A stretch of 64,000 nucleotides of DNA from Acd1 sp049973945 (GTDB lineage Archaea > Thermoproteota > Thermoprotei_A > Sulfolobales > Sulfolobaceae): NCBI GenBank assembly GCA_049973945.1, contig JBMFJH010000007.1, forward strand, positions 1 through 64,000, in the 5' to 3' direction. Position numbers and translations under genes: made by a program. Below the pieces are notes generated by a model, which saw only the letters and a list, made by a program, of their open reading frames with translations, was not told the DNA's origin and searched no databases. Shown here piece after piece: positions 8,872-16,298 of the stretch (within the stretch, counting starts at the first letter, position 1; each line of letters starts with the position of its first letter).

Positions 8872-10083
8872 TCAAGGGAGGGCCCAGAGCCAGTCCCCGA
8901 GCTCCACTACTTTCACGCCGTTTACCTCCTTGGTCTCACCCTCCAGCACGACCACGAAGCCCTCGTCGGAGTTGGTCTCTGTCATTGCATCCCTGACCTT
9001 CCTGACGTGCCCCTCGTCCGCACGCAGGCTGACCTCCACTACAACCCTCTTCGCCCCCTTCCTGGCCACGAAGTCCACCTCCTCCCCCCTCCTGGTCACG
9101 TAGTAGCCCACCTCCCAGCCCCTCCTGAAGAGCTCGAGGAAGACCAGGTTCTTCAGCTTCCTGCCCAGGCTCTCCTCCCTCTCGTAGAGCGTGGCTATCC
9201 CCAAGTCCACCAGGTAGACCTTCTTGGGGGCTATCGCCCTCCTGCGCTCGGACAGGTCGAACTTCTTCACCGTGAAGGCGAGGAATGCCCTCCTCATGTA
9301 CTCGACGTAGTTCATGACCGTCTTGACGTCCGCTTCCACCCCCATGCCCCTAAGCGCCTTGGCTACCCTGTTCCAGCTCAGTTGGTTGGAGTAGTTGGAG
9401 AGCACGAAGTCCATCACCGCCCTGAACTGCTCGACCTCCCTCACCCTGTTCCTCTCGACCAAGTCCCTGTAGAAGACGGTCTCCACTACTTCCAAGAGCT
9501 TCTGCCTCGACCTGTAGATCCAGACCTCTGGGAAGCCTCCCCAAGTTAGGTAGTCGTTCAGGACGCTCCTGAACCTACCCCTCTCCCTGAAGTCGTCCCC
9601 CCTCCTGGTGAACACCTCCCTCAGGGAGAAGGGGAGGACTACCTGAGTTATCTGCCTCCCCCTGAGCCTGCTAGGGATCTCGGAGGAGAGGAGAGTCGAG
9701 GAGGAGCCAGAGACCACGAGCTTGAAGTCCTTCACGTCGTGGAGCCACCTCAGGTTGAAGTCCCAGTCCCTCCAGTCCTGCACCTCGTCGAGGAAGAGGT
9801 AGACCTTGCCCTCGGGGTACTCCGCCCTCACCTTCTCGGCCAGCTCCCTCGCGCTCATGTCCCTGAAGAGTGGGTCGTCGAGGGAGAGGTAGACCGCGTT
9901 CTCCCCCCTGTTCAGCAGGGACTTGACCGCCTTGAGCATTAGGAAAGTCTTCCCCGCCCTCCTCGGGCCGGCCAACACGGTTATGTCCGGGGTCGAGAGG
10001 TCGACCTCAACCTCCCTCGGGACTTCCCTGACGAACTGGAGGCCCCCGAGGTACTCCTCCGTGACCCTCTTCAGCAGGCCCAT
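8872..10083 (-). CDS. P-loop ATPase with DUF4143 C-terminal domain (copy 1)
   Basis: A 403-residue archaeal AAA-type ATPase of the ATP-binding/DUF4143 family. Walker A is GPRRAGKT (39-46) and Walker B is VYLFLDEVQDW (about 95). SGSSSTLLSSE is the sensor-1-like segment, followed by LRGRQITQVVLPFSLREV. A winged-helix-like stretch follows (LSWNRVAKALRGMGVEADVK, near 236), then the DUF4143 nuclease-like end with GEEVDFVARKGAKRVVVEVS (E/D...E-x-S core). Function is unknown; related proteins are common in archaeal accessory regions. The promoter carries two palindromes of the TTTGGAAT/ATTCCAAA type, recorded separately. The gene follows DUF3501 but is probably transcribed from its own promoter. Confidence 0.85.
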   Translation of the reverse strand: MGLLKRVTEEYLGGLQFVREVPREVEVDLSTPDITVLAGPRRAGKTFLMLKAVKSLLNRGENAVYLSLDDPLFRDMSARELAEKVRAEYPEGKVYLFLDEVQDWRDWDFNLRWLHDVKDFKLVVSGSSSTLLSSEIPSRLRGRQITQVVLPFSLREVFTRRGDDFRERGRFRSVLNDYLTWGGFPEVWIYRSRQKLLEVVETVFYRDLVERNRVREVEQFRAVMDFVLSNYSNQLSWNRVAKALRGMGVEADVKTVMNYVEYMRRAFLAFTVKKFDLSERRRAIAPKKVYLVDLGIATLYEREESLGRKLKNLVFLELFRRGWEVGYYVTRRGEEVDFVARKGAKRVVVEVSLRADEGHVRKVRDAMTETNSDEGFVVVLEGETKEVNGVKVVELGDWLWALP

Positions 10084-10084
10084 G

Positions 10085-10137
10085 TTTGGAATGCTATTCC
10101 AAAAAACCCTGTTAAGTTTTGGAATGCCACTCCAAAA
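10085..10137 (-). promoter_or_regulatory. twin palindromic operators of ATPase copy 1
   Basis: Two inverted repeats lie directly upstream of the ATPase start. Site 1 (10085-10103) has perfect 8-base arms TTTGGAAT and ATTCCAAA around a three-base centre. Site 2 (10117-10137) has 9-base arms TTTTGGAAT and ACTCCAAAA with one mismatch and again a three-base centre. The centres are 33 bp apart, close to three helical turns, so a dimer could sit on the same face at both. Between them is a TATA-like CTTAAC on the minus strand. The layout fits repression of the ATPase, possibly by its own winged-helix segment; that is inference. Confidence 0.75.
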
Positions 10138-10140
10138 GTC

Positions 10141-10713
10141 TCAGGGGTCCTCACAGTCCTGGTAGGCTTCCTCGATGATTGTCTTGGCCAGCCCCTTGTC
10201 TAGCCTGGTCGAGAACCTGTAGTTCTCGTGAATAACGTGGACTTCTACGTCCTCGCTCCTGGCCCCCTCCAGGTCGAAGGTGAGGTACTGCACCGTGGCG
10301 AAGGCCCTCCCCTGCTCCCTACCGGCCTCCGACACCCCCTGGATCAGCTTGTCCCCTACCTTCAGGTAGATTGAGTTGTAGATCCCCTTCAGGTTGTCGT
10401 AGACCCAGTCCAAGTCCCTGAAGTCGTGGGCGCGAACGTAGAGGGAAGCCTTCACTTTCCCGCCGCAGGGGAGGAGCGTGGAGTAGATCATGATCTCCCT
10501 GAGGATGTCCTCCTCCTTCTCCAGCCTGTCCAGGTAGACCATCTCTTGGACCTGCTGAAGCACCGTGTCCCTGTTCTCGAAGAGGAGGCTGAGCCTGTCG
10601 CCAAGCTCGATCCTCCTCCTGTTCTTCACCTCGACGATCCTCCTTATCCTGTCCTGCCTCACCTTCTCGTAAGTCCTCCAGGACAAGACGTCGTTTAGAG
10701 TGACCTTGACCAT
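10141..10713 (-). CDS. DUF3501 family protein
   Basis: A 190-residue protein matching DUF3501: the family start VTLNDVLSWRTYEKVRQDRI, then KNRRRIELGDRLSLLFENRD and the diagnostic VLQQVQEMVYLDRLE, with a conserved C-terminal RAFATVQYLTFDLEG. In bacteria and Sulfolobales this gene normally sits next to a CCG-domain Fe-S oxidoreductase and often a rubrerythrin, hinting at a redox or stress role, but the activity is unknown. Here the oxidoreductase survives only as a broken remnant 2.1 kb upstream on the same strand. I choose the ATG at 10713, since a TATA-like CTAAGTAAAAG lies about 24 bases upstream; an in-frame GTG at 10722 would add three residues. Confidence 0.8.
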   Translation of the reverse strand: MVKVTLNDVLSWRTYEKVRQDRIRRIVEVKNRRRIELGDRLSLLFENRDTVLQQVQEMVYLDRLEKEEDILREIMIYSTLLPCGGKVKASLYVRAHDFRDLDWVYDNLKGIYNSIYLKVGDKLIQGVSEAGREQGRAFATVQYLTFDLEGARSEDVEVHVIHENYRFSTRLDKGLAKTIIEEAYQDCEDP

Positions 10714-10841
10714 CCGATTCACCTGTATCTACTTTTACTTAGGAGTTATTACAAACAAGTAGTTAATAAACTTTCCTTCCTTTCCTTCTTTTCGCGATTA
10801 GATAAAGAAAATCGGGATCAAGGACGCCCCTTCGCGAACCC

Positions 10842-11243
10842 TCAGGGGTCGCCGAGAGCGTCGAGGACTTTCCTCGCCAGCTCCAACACCCTCCTGTAGT
10901 CCTTTCTCGAAACGATCTCCCTCACCCTCGATTGGTCGACCCTCGCGTACTCGTGGACTACGAGGTTCCTGAAACCCACTACCTTCTTGTAGAACCTCAG
11001 GTCGTCCTCGCTTATTATCCCTAGCTCCTTCAGCCTCTCCCCAGCGTTGTAGTAGGACTCGCAGGCCAACCCCTTGAGTGAGCAGGCCCTCTGGAAGAGG
11101 TCTATCAAGGCTTGGGCCTGGGACTGCAGTAGGTGCAACGCGGAGTAAAAGACGACCCAGTCGCCCAAGTCTCTCTTTGACAGCTCGTCGAGCTTCTCCG
11201 TGTATTCGAGTACCAGCTCGTAAAGCTTACCTACTGCTCCCAT
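10842..11243 (-). CDS. hepT: HepT-like HEPN RNase toxin (DUF86)
   Basis: A 133-residue DUF86/HepT-type HEPN protein. The catalytic and modification motif RX4HXY is intact as RNLVVHEY (R92, H97, Y99). In characterised HepT-MntA systems the MntA enzyme adds AMP groups to this tyrosine to switch the RNase off. Early helix ALHLLQSQAQALIDLFQRAC is typical of the family. It overlaps the 3' end of the MntA gene by 13 bases, antitoxin first. Together with MntA it is a complete type VII toxin-antitoxin candidate. The pair lies between DUF3501 and its former oxidoreductase partner, so it probably came in by transfer. Confidence 0.85.
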   Translation of the reverse strand: MGAVGKLYELVLEYTEKLDELSKRDLGDWVVFYSALHLLQSQAQALIDLFQRACSLKGLACESYYNAGERLKELGIISEDDLRFYKKVVGFRNLVVHEYARVDQSRVREIVSRKDYRRVLELARKVLDALGDP

Positions 11244-11620
11244 CCCTTCCTCACCGCCTCCTCCATCGCTTCCAGGACCCTGAGCTTCCTTTTGGAGATC
11301 TCGAAGTCTATGCAGACGCTCACCCTCTTCAGCCAGTCGTCGAGGAAGGAGTCAAAGCTCTCGGCGTAGAGCAGCTTCTTGTTCCTCTCAATTTCCAAGA
11401 TGAGCGCGCACGGGGTGTTCTCGTCTATAGGCACTAGGTCTATCATGTCCTCCCTGACCTTCAGCTCCTTGGCCAAGTCGACGAGGAGAGAGGAGTAGTT
11501 GTCGAGGTCGAAGCGCCTGAACTTGACGGCTATGTCCCAATCGCCCTTGAAGACCCTGCCAGTGACCCTCGAGCCGAAGAGCAGAGCGTACTCGACGCCG
11601 TAGGCCCTCCAGTCCACCAC
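11231..11620 (-). CDS. mntA: MntA-type nucleotidyltransferase antitoxin
   Basis: A 129-residue MNT-fold protein. The signature FGSRVTGRVFKGDWDIAV supplies G16-S17 and the metal aspartates D27 and D29. By the HepT-MntA model it transfers AMP to the Tyr of the RX4HXY motif of the adjacent HepT. The annotated start is one of two consecutive GTG codons (11620 and 11617). A TATA-like AGTTTAACC lies only about 15 bases upstream, nearer than usual, so the start or promoter is not settled. The gene is first in the pair. Confidence 0.82.
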   Translation of the reverse strand: MVDWRAYGVEYALLFGSRVTGRVFKGDWDIAVKFRRFDLDNYSSLLVDLAKELKVREDMIDLVPIDENTPCALILEIERNKKLLYAESFDSFLDDWLKRVSVCIDFEISKRKLRVLEAMEEAVRKGWEQ

Positions 11621-11776
11621 ATGGGTTGGTTAAACTTGGGGGAATTAAGCGAGCGGGGTCACAGACCGCGAGTCCTGCCCTCACCGCCTTCCTGAGGGGG
11701 TTTAGAGGGTTCCCTCCTTGAGCCCGTCCTATGTGCGAACTTACAAGGGGACTCGGGAATTGATCGACAAAATTAA

Positions 11777-11920
11777 CCATTAGTCGAAAATATTACTTAT
11801 TATTCTCAAGGACAACCTTATATATTTGTTTCTGCAGGATCTGGAGGCGGATCAGGTTATATGTATTTAGATTGGGTTATAGGAACATTCGGAATTCCTT
11901 ATGAAATAACTATACCATAA
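11777..11920 (+). pseudogene. 3' fragment of an AT-rich foreign gene
   Basis: A plus-strand reading frame of about 47 codons ending in TAA at 11918. It reads YYSQGQPYIFVSAGSGGGSG and then YMYLDWVIGTFGIPYEITIP, which looks like the C-terminal end of a real protein: glycine-rich loop, aromatic-rich strand, clean stop. There is no start codon and the frame closes upstream at 11774. I do not recognise the family. The DNA is AT-rich like the convergent gene next to it and unlike the GC-rich surroundings, so both probably arrived together from another genome. Confidence 0.45.
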
Positions 11921-11928
11921 TAAAAAAA

Positions 11929-12735
11929 CTATACAGAGTTGCCTTCTGCTTGTTGAACAAATGGTAAACTACTTCCGGTGTTATATCCGGCATAAGAGAG
12001 GTATCCCCAAGGTATTAGTGTATTATTGTTAGTTACTATTACTGCTCCTCCTACAAATTGATTATTATACGTCTGTAATTCCATTGTTTCGTATATTATT
12101 GATCCTGGGTATTGACTTGTCCATACTGGTGAGGTAGACATTACTCCTGCAGATTCCTTATATCCCACATCCAACGCATACATTAACTTATTTACATCAT
12201 TTTGGTCAGTAACTAATACGGTCCAATATCCTGGGTTTACTTTATCTAACAGTATTGTATTATTAGCTGGATTGAAAGGTACGTATACTATTCCTGTTGG
12301 TTGGCCAGTTTCTGTTGCATTTCCAATAACTACTACATAACCCAAAGGTTGGAATTTCGTATTATATGGTGGAGGTAATGTCTTTCCCATATTTTGTTGA
12401 TTAAACTGATTAATTACATTTACAGCATTATCTAATGTATCGCTTTTCACGTGATAAGTCCCCAAATCGACCCACTGTCCCTGAGAATTATAATACCCTA
12501 CGTCGTATTCCCCGTTCTCTTTAGGTACTAGGAACACGTAGTTTGCGTTTGCAGTTACGTAATGAACTTGGGTTTGGGGGTGGAGGAGGTCGGGGAGGAA
12601 AAGTAAGCTCAGAGCCGCGGCCAGGACAGCGACTACGCCTATCCCCACGTAGACCGCCTTAGCAGCCCCTCCCTTCTTACCGCCTGGACTAGCGTTCGTC
12701 CTCGGTCTGTCCCAATGGAACAGACCTTCCGCCAT
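11929..12735 (-). CDS. single-pass membrane protein with AT-rich extracellular domain, unknown
   Basis: A 268-residue protein. I choose the ATG at 12735 because TTAAAAC lies about 26 bases upstream; a longer frame exists but adds residues without promoter support. Residues 1-25 are polar with GGKKGGAAK, followed by one membrane segment (VYVGIGVVAVLAAALSLLFL). The rest is Asn/Gln/Tyr/Thr-rich and should lie outside the cell (for example NAVNVINQFNQQNMGKTLPPP). The DNA is chimeric: the first ~55 codons are GC-rich like the host and the rest is about 35-40% GC, with the switch near 12570. I recognise no family; viral or plasmid origin of the outer domain is possible. Confidence 0.65.
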   Translation of the reverse strand: MAEGLFHWDRPRTNASPGGKKGGAAKAVYVGIGVVAVLAAALSLLFLPDLLHPQTQVHYVTANANYVFLVPKENGEYDVGYYNSQGQWVDLGTYHVKSDTLDNAVNVINQFNQQNMGKTLPPPYNTKFQPLGYVVVIGNATETGQPTGIVYVPFNPANNTILLDKVNPGYWTVLVTDQNDVNKLMYALDVGYKESAGVMSTSPVWTSQYPGSIIYETMELQTYNNQFVGGAVIVTNNNTLIPWGYLSYAGYNTGSSLPFVQQAEGNSV

Positions 12736-12834
12736 TTTGCTATTGCTCCCTAGGAGGGTTTTAAGCGTTGAGGACGGGAGCGACCTCCCCGATGCCCCCA
12801 ACCGCGTCCGTGACTCCCTGGGCTTTAAGCCGTC

Positions 12835-13180
12835 TCACTCCTTACCCCGCTCCAGGGCCCTCCTCAACAGCGAGACCGGGTGCAGCGGCTTCCTCCCAGA
12901 GGCCTTCTCTATCTGGAGCCCAGCCAGGGGGCACTCGGTGGCGAACGTCTCGGCCTTACTGCTCCTGAAGGCCTCAATCGTCTTGGAGCCGACCCTCTTA
13001 GCTACGGAGTAGTTCCTGAGCCCCCCTCGATGCCTGAACAGCCCTTGTCCGAGACCTCGACCTTAGCCCCCAATAGTCTCAACGCCCTTACCCCCGGCAG
13101 GCCCGCCCTCAAGCACTTCATGTGGCAAGGGGGTGGTAGAACACGGAAGTTGCCTCCGCCAAACGCGTTGTCGGGACTTT
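12835..13180 (-). pseudogene. decayed CCG-domain Fe-S oxidoreductase (partner of DUF3501)
   Basis: The minus strand keeps the C-terminal third of a heterodisulfide-reductase/GlcF-like oxidoreductase, in three frames. Pieces in order: RLAEATS, then YHPPCHMKCLRAGLPGVRAL, then GAKVEVSDKGCSGIEGG, then LRNYSVAKRVGSKTIEAF and TFATECPLAGLQIEKASGRK, ending PLHPVSLLRRALERGKE at TGA 12835-12837. A base is missing in the C-run before the first CCH motif, and the frame slips again after KGCSGIEGG. The N-terminal ferredoxin-type cysteine motifs are gone. The family is usually next to DUF3501, which survives 2.1 kb downstream on the same strand, so an ancestral operon was split and half of it lost. Confidence 0.75.
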
Positions 13181-13239
13181 CTTAGGACGAGTTGCGCGGA
13201 GCTTGCGGCCTCGGTCTGGAGGGCACAGCGCCTTCCGAT

Positions 13240-13283
13240 TGCCTAAATAGGCCTAAATAAACTATATAGGATAGTTAAATAAT
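13240..13283 (+). promoter_or_regulatory. promoter of the polyphosphate operon
   Basis: TTAAATAA (about 13275-13282) lies 23-30 bases before the GTG of sixA, the expected leaderless spacing. Just upstream are two tandem copies of GCCTAAATA and a second AT-rich block CTATATAGGATA. The tandem copies could be a regulator site; this is inference from position only. Confidence 0.5.
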
Positions 13284-13304
13284 TCGGTGAAGGGCTAACC
13301 CCCC

Positions 13305-13790
13305 GTGCTCAGGCTTATAATCGTGAGGCACGGCGAGGCCGAGCCCAAAGTGGAAGGTCTGGAAGACAAGGAGAGGAAGCTAGTAAAGAAGGGAGTAAAG
13401 CAGATGAGGAGGGTCGCCGAGTTCCTCGACCACATGGACTACAAGGTAGACAGGGTAGTCTCGAGCCCTTACGTGAGGGCCTACCAGTCGGCGGAGGCAA
13501 TAGTGGAGGAGCTTGGGGAGGACTTGAAGATAGAGACCATCCCAGAGCTCGAGCCAGAAGTCGACCCGGCGAAGCTCCTCGAGAAGATAAAAGCCCTTGA
13601 CCAGCAGGGGGCTGAGGCCACCGTCGTGATCGTGGGCCACGAGCCCCAGCTCTCCGCTTTCATCAAGCTGGTCACAGGCGCCGACGTGGAGATGAAGAAG
13701 GGAGGAGTGGCAGTCATAGAGTTCGACCCCAATGAAGGTAAGGGGAAGCTCGAGCTCCTAGTGACGCAGAAGCTGCTGAAGGGACTATGA
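13305..13790 (+). CDS. sixA: SixA-type phosphohistidine phosphatase
   Basis: A 161-residue histidine-phosphatase-superfamily protein. The catalytic RHGEAEP motif gives H9, VVSSPYVRAYQSAE supplies the second arginine region, and the second histidine lies in VIVGHEPQLSAF near residue 110. It is short like SixA and unlike phosphoglycerate mutases. Archaea with this operon mostly lack the bacterial phosphotransfer targets, so the substrate is open; the neighbours (ppx/gppA, kinases, CHAD) point to phosphoanhydride or polyphosphate metabolism. Start GTG; stop overlaps the next ATG by four bases. It is the first gene of a five-gene operon whose members all overlap. Confidence 0.88.
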   Translation: MLRLIIVRHGEAEPKVEGLEDKERKLVKKGVKQMRRVAEFLDHMDYKVDRVVSSPYVRAYQSAEAIVEELGEDLKIETIPELEPEVDPAKLLEKIKALDQQGAEATVVIVGHEPQLSAFIKLVTGADVEMKKGGVAVIEFDPNEGKGKLELLVTQKLLKGL

Positions 13791-15040
13791 ACTATAAGGC
13801 CATAATAGACGCGGGGTTCAACTCCTTCAGGGTCTCGCTCTACTCCGTTTTCCCCAACGGGTCGTTCAGGCTCTCGGCGACGATAAAGGAGTACGTGAGG
13901 CTCGGCATGAACCTAGTCGAGGGCAAGGAGATCCCGCAGGAGAACGTGGAGAGGGCAGAAAAGGCGCTGAGGAGGTTCGGCGACTTCCTCAGGAAGAAGG
14001 GGGTGACCCGAGTACGTGTGCTGGGGACCAGCGCCTTCAGGCTTTCGGCCAACGGGAATGAGGTAGCCAGGAGGCTCTCAGACGCTGTGGGATTCCCGAT
14101 TGAAATGCTGTCAGGGGAGGACGAGGGCAGGCTCTCCGCTAGGGGAGCTCTGAACTCCCTCCCAGTGAGGGACGGGGTCGCCTTCGACTTAGGGGGAGGC
14201 TCCCTGGAGGTGGCGTACTTCAAGGACAGGAAGGTGACGGAGGTCCGCCACTTCCCTCTTGGCGCCCTGAGGCTCCTGAAGCTCTCGCCCGACCAGGTCG
14301 CCAAGGAGGCAAGGGACGCCCTCTCCTCCTTGCCTAAAGCCAAGGGAGCCCTTTTGGGGAGCGGGGGTAACGTGAGGGCTTTGGCGAGGATAGACTCGGG
14401 GCTGGAGGGGAACAAGCTGAAGCAGGTGCACGGCTACTCTTTACCCTTCTCCAAGGTCGAGCGGTACTCCAGGGCCTTGGCCTCGATGGGCCTGGACGAG
14501 AGGGCGAAGCTGCCCGGGGTAGACAAGGAGAGGGCTTTGACGATCCACACCGCGGCGGTAGTGGTCAGGGAGCTCATGGAGGCCCTTGAGGCCCCGGAGC
14601 TAGTCGTCTCGGCCTTCGGCCTGAGGGAGGGGGTCGCGCTCGAGGCCGAGATAGACGACCCGGACAGGCTCAGGGAGTTCTGGCTCGAGGGGTTCTCCTA
14701 CTGGTTCGGCGTCGAGCCGTTCGTCGACTTCTACAGGCAGGTCATGAAGGAGGCGGGGGACTTCTACGTGGCCGCGGCGAGCTACAAGCTCCAGGTGATG
14801 AGGGCGGCTGGGTTCGTCGACCCGTACAGCTCCTGCTACAAGGTTCTCAGGGAGATGCTGATGCCGGGCCTCACGGTCAAGGAGGTCAAGGTCGTCTCCG
14901 GCCTCTGCGCGGCCGCCAAGAAGTACAAGAAGAAGTACTACGACGGCGTCAAGGACGTGATAGACAAGGGCTCCTTCCTTGCGAGGGCGAAGGTTGTTAG
15001 GGACTACACCGAGAGGTACCAGATGGGGGTCGAGGCTTGA
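13787..15040 (+). CDS. ppx: Ppx/GppA-family exopolyphosphatase
   Basis: A 417-residue actin-fold phosphatase of the Ppx/GppA family. Visible motifs are IIDAGFNSFRVSLYSV at the N-terminus (phosphate 1; the usual G-S-N is FNS here), VRVLGTSAFRLSANG, SGEDEGRLSARG, and the phosphate-2 loop VAFDLGGGSLEVAYF near residue 130, with a C-terminal helical domain. It should release phosphate from polyphosphate chain ends or from pppGpp-like nucleotides; in Sulfolobales, polyphosphate is the likely substrate. The start overlaps sixA and the stop overlaps the tmk start. The CHAD gene at the operon end supports a polyphosphate role. Confidence 0.87.
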   Translation: MNYKAIIDAGFNSFRVSLYSVFPNGSFRLSATIKEYVRLGMNLVEGKEIPQENVERAEKALRRFGDFLRKKGVTRVRVLGTSAFRLSANGNEVARRLSDAVGFPIEMLSGEDEGRLSARGALNSLPVRDGVAFDLGGGSLEVAYFKDRKVTEVRHFPLGALRLLKLSPDQVAKEARDALSSLPKAKGALLGSGGNVRALARIDSGLEGNKLKQVHGYSLPFSKVERYSRALASMGLDERAKLPGVDKERALTIHTAAVVVRELMEALEAPELVVSAFGLREGVALEAEIDDPDRLREFWLEGFSYWFGVEPFVDFYRQVMKEAGDFYVAAASYKLQVMRAAGFVDPYSSCYKVLREMLMPGLTVKEVKVVSGLCAAAKKYKKKYYDGVKDVIDKGSFLARAKVVRDYTERYQMGVEA

Positions 15041-15690
15041 GGAGGCTCCTGATAGCGTTCGAGGGGATAGACGGTTCGGGGAAGTCCAGCCAGGCCATGC
15101 TCCTGAGGGACTGGCTAGAGGCCAAGGGTGTGCCGGTCTTCCTGACGGAGTGGAACTCCTCCGAGTGGCTCCACGACACGATTAAGGAAGCGAAAAAGAA
15201 GAACCTGCTCACGCCTTTGACGTACAGCCTGATCCACGCCAGGGACTTCGCGGACAGGTACGAGAAGTTCATCCTCCCCATGTACAAGGCCGGGTACGTC
15301 GTGATATGCGACAGGTACATCTACACGGCCTACGCCAGGGACTCGGTCAGGGGGGTCAGCCTGGACTGGGTCAGGGAGCTCTACTCCTTCGCCATAAGGC
15401 CGGACGTGACCTTCTACATAAGGGTAGAGGTGGAGGAGGCGCTGAGGAGGCTGAAGGAGAACAGGCACAGGATAAAGCCGAACGAGGCGGGGGCTGACGT
15501 CTTCCCCGACCTGAAGCCCGAGGAGGGCTTCCTCAAGTACCAGGGGTTAGTGCAGTCGGTCTACGACAGGATAGCTAAGGAGGAGGGGTTCGTGGTGATT
15601 GACGGCAAGAGGAACCCGAGGGAGGTACAAATGGAGATCAGGAAGGTCGTGGGTGACCTGCTGTGGGCCAAGTCAGGTTCATCTCAATAG
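15037..15690 (+). CDS. tmk: thymidylate kinase
   Basis: A 217-residue P-loop kinase of the dTMP kinase family. The P-loop is EGIDGSGKSS (residues 9-18), the catalytic DRYIYTAYARDS is intact near residue 92, and the C-terminal part has a lid-like basic region LRRLKENRHRIKPNEAG. It phosphorylates dTMP to dTDP with ATP. The TTG start shares bases with the TGA stop of ppx, a tight coupling. The 3' end overlaps the next gene by 28 bases. This copy keeps all catalytic residues, in contrast to the paralogue that follows. Confidence 0.88.
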   Translation: MRRLLIAFEGIDGSGKSSQAMLLRDWLEAKGVPVFLTEWNSSEWLHDTIKEAKKKNLLTPLTYSLIHARDFADRYEKFILPMYKAGYVVICDRYIYTAYARDSVRGVSLDWVRELYSFAIRPDVTFYIRVEVEEALRRLKENRHRIKPNEAGADVFPDLKPEEGFLKYQGLVQSVYDRIAKEEGFVVIDGKRNPREVQMEIRKVVGDLLWAKSGSSQ

Positions 15691-16298
15691 AGGGTGTGGA
15701 GGGCTCCGGGAGGAGCACCCACCTCAAGGCCCTCAAGGAGTACCTCGAGGAGGAGGGCTACGGGGTGGTGACTATTGGTCTGCAGTCCAGCGACCTGCTG
15801 GGAGAGCTGATAAAGCAGATGAAGAGGGAGCTGGTCTTCCAGAGGATAACGCTCTTCCTCTCCTACGCCACCGACCTGGCTGACCAGCTGGAGTACAAGG
15901 CCAAGGAGGCGCTGAACTCGGGGTTCATAGTGCTGGCGGACGGTTATATTTACACGCTCATGGCCTGGGCCTTGACGAGGGGCCTAGACGAGTCGTGGGT
16001 TAGGAAGGTGCTTTCCTTCGCCCTCAAGCCAGACCTCTCCTTGGCCTTAGTTGCCCCGTCCAACGTCATAGTGAAGAGGGCGCTCGCGAAGAACGGGAGG
16101 ATAGACCCCCTGGCCTCCTCGATAGACCTCTGCGTCAACAGGGACTTGTACGCCTCCTTCAGGCAGTACGTGAGGACTTTCCAGGGCCACCTGATGAGGC
16201 TGGCGAGGGAGAACGGGTTGGCAGTGGTCAACACGGGCAAGTCCTTCGAGGAGGCCCACAAGGAAATAGTGGAGAAGGTGAGGGGTGTCCTGGGGTGA
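15663..16298 (+). CDS. thymidylate-kinase-like paralogue with damaged active site
   Basis: A 211-residue protein with the same fold and order of elements as the preceding Tmk, but two key residues are changed. The P-loop reads EGVEGSGRST, so the phosphate-binding Lys is Arg at position 17. The DRY motif reads ADGYIYTLMAW, so the catalytic Arg is Gly at position 94. The rest of the frame is intact with no stops and good codon use, so this is a maintained protein and not a fresh pseudogene. It is likely a pseudokinase or an enzyme with a new substrate. Between tmk and CHAD, a regulatory or polyphosphate-linked role is possible. Start GTG. Confidence 0.82.
   Translation: MGQVRFISIEGVEGSGRSTHLKALKEYLEEEGYGVVTIGLQSSDLLGELIKQMKRELVFQRITLFLSYATDLADQLEYKAKEALNSGFIVLADGYIYTLMAWALTRGLDESWVRKVLSFALKPDLSLALVAPSNVIVKRALAKNGRIDPLASSIDLCVNRDLYASFRQYVRTFQGHLMRLARENGLAVVNTGKSFEEAHKEIVEKVRGVLG

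Noticed and set aside
12737..13012. Plus-strand frames of 60-90 codons around 12.8-13.1 kb
   Set aside because: They are mirror images of the minus-strand Fe-S oxidoreductase remnant, whose protein motifs are clear.
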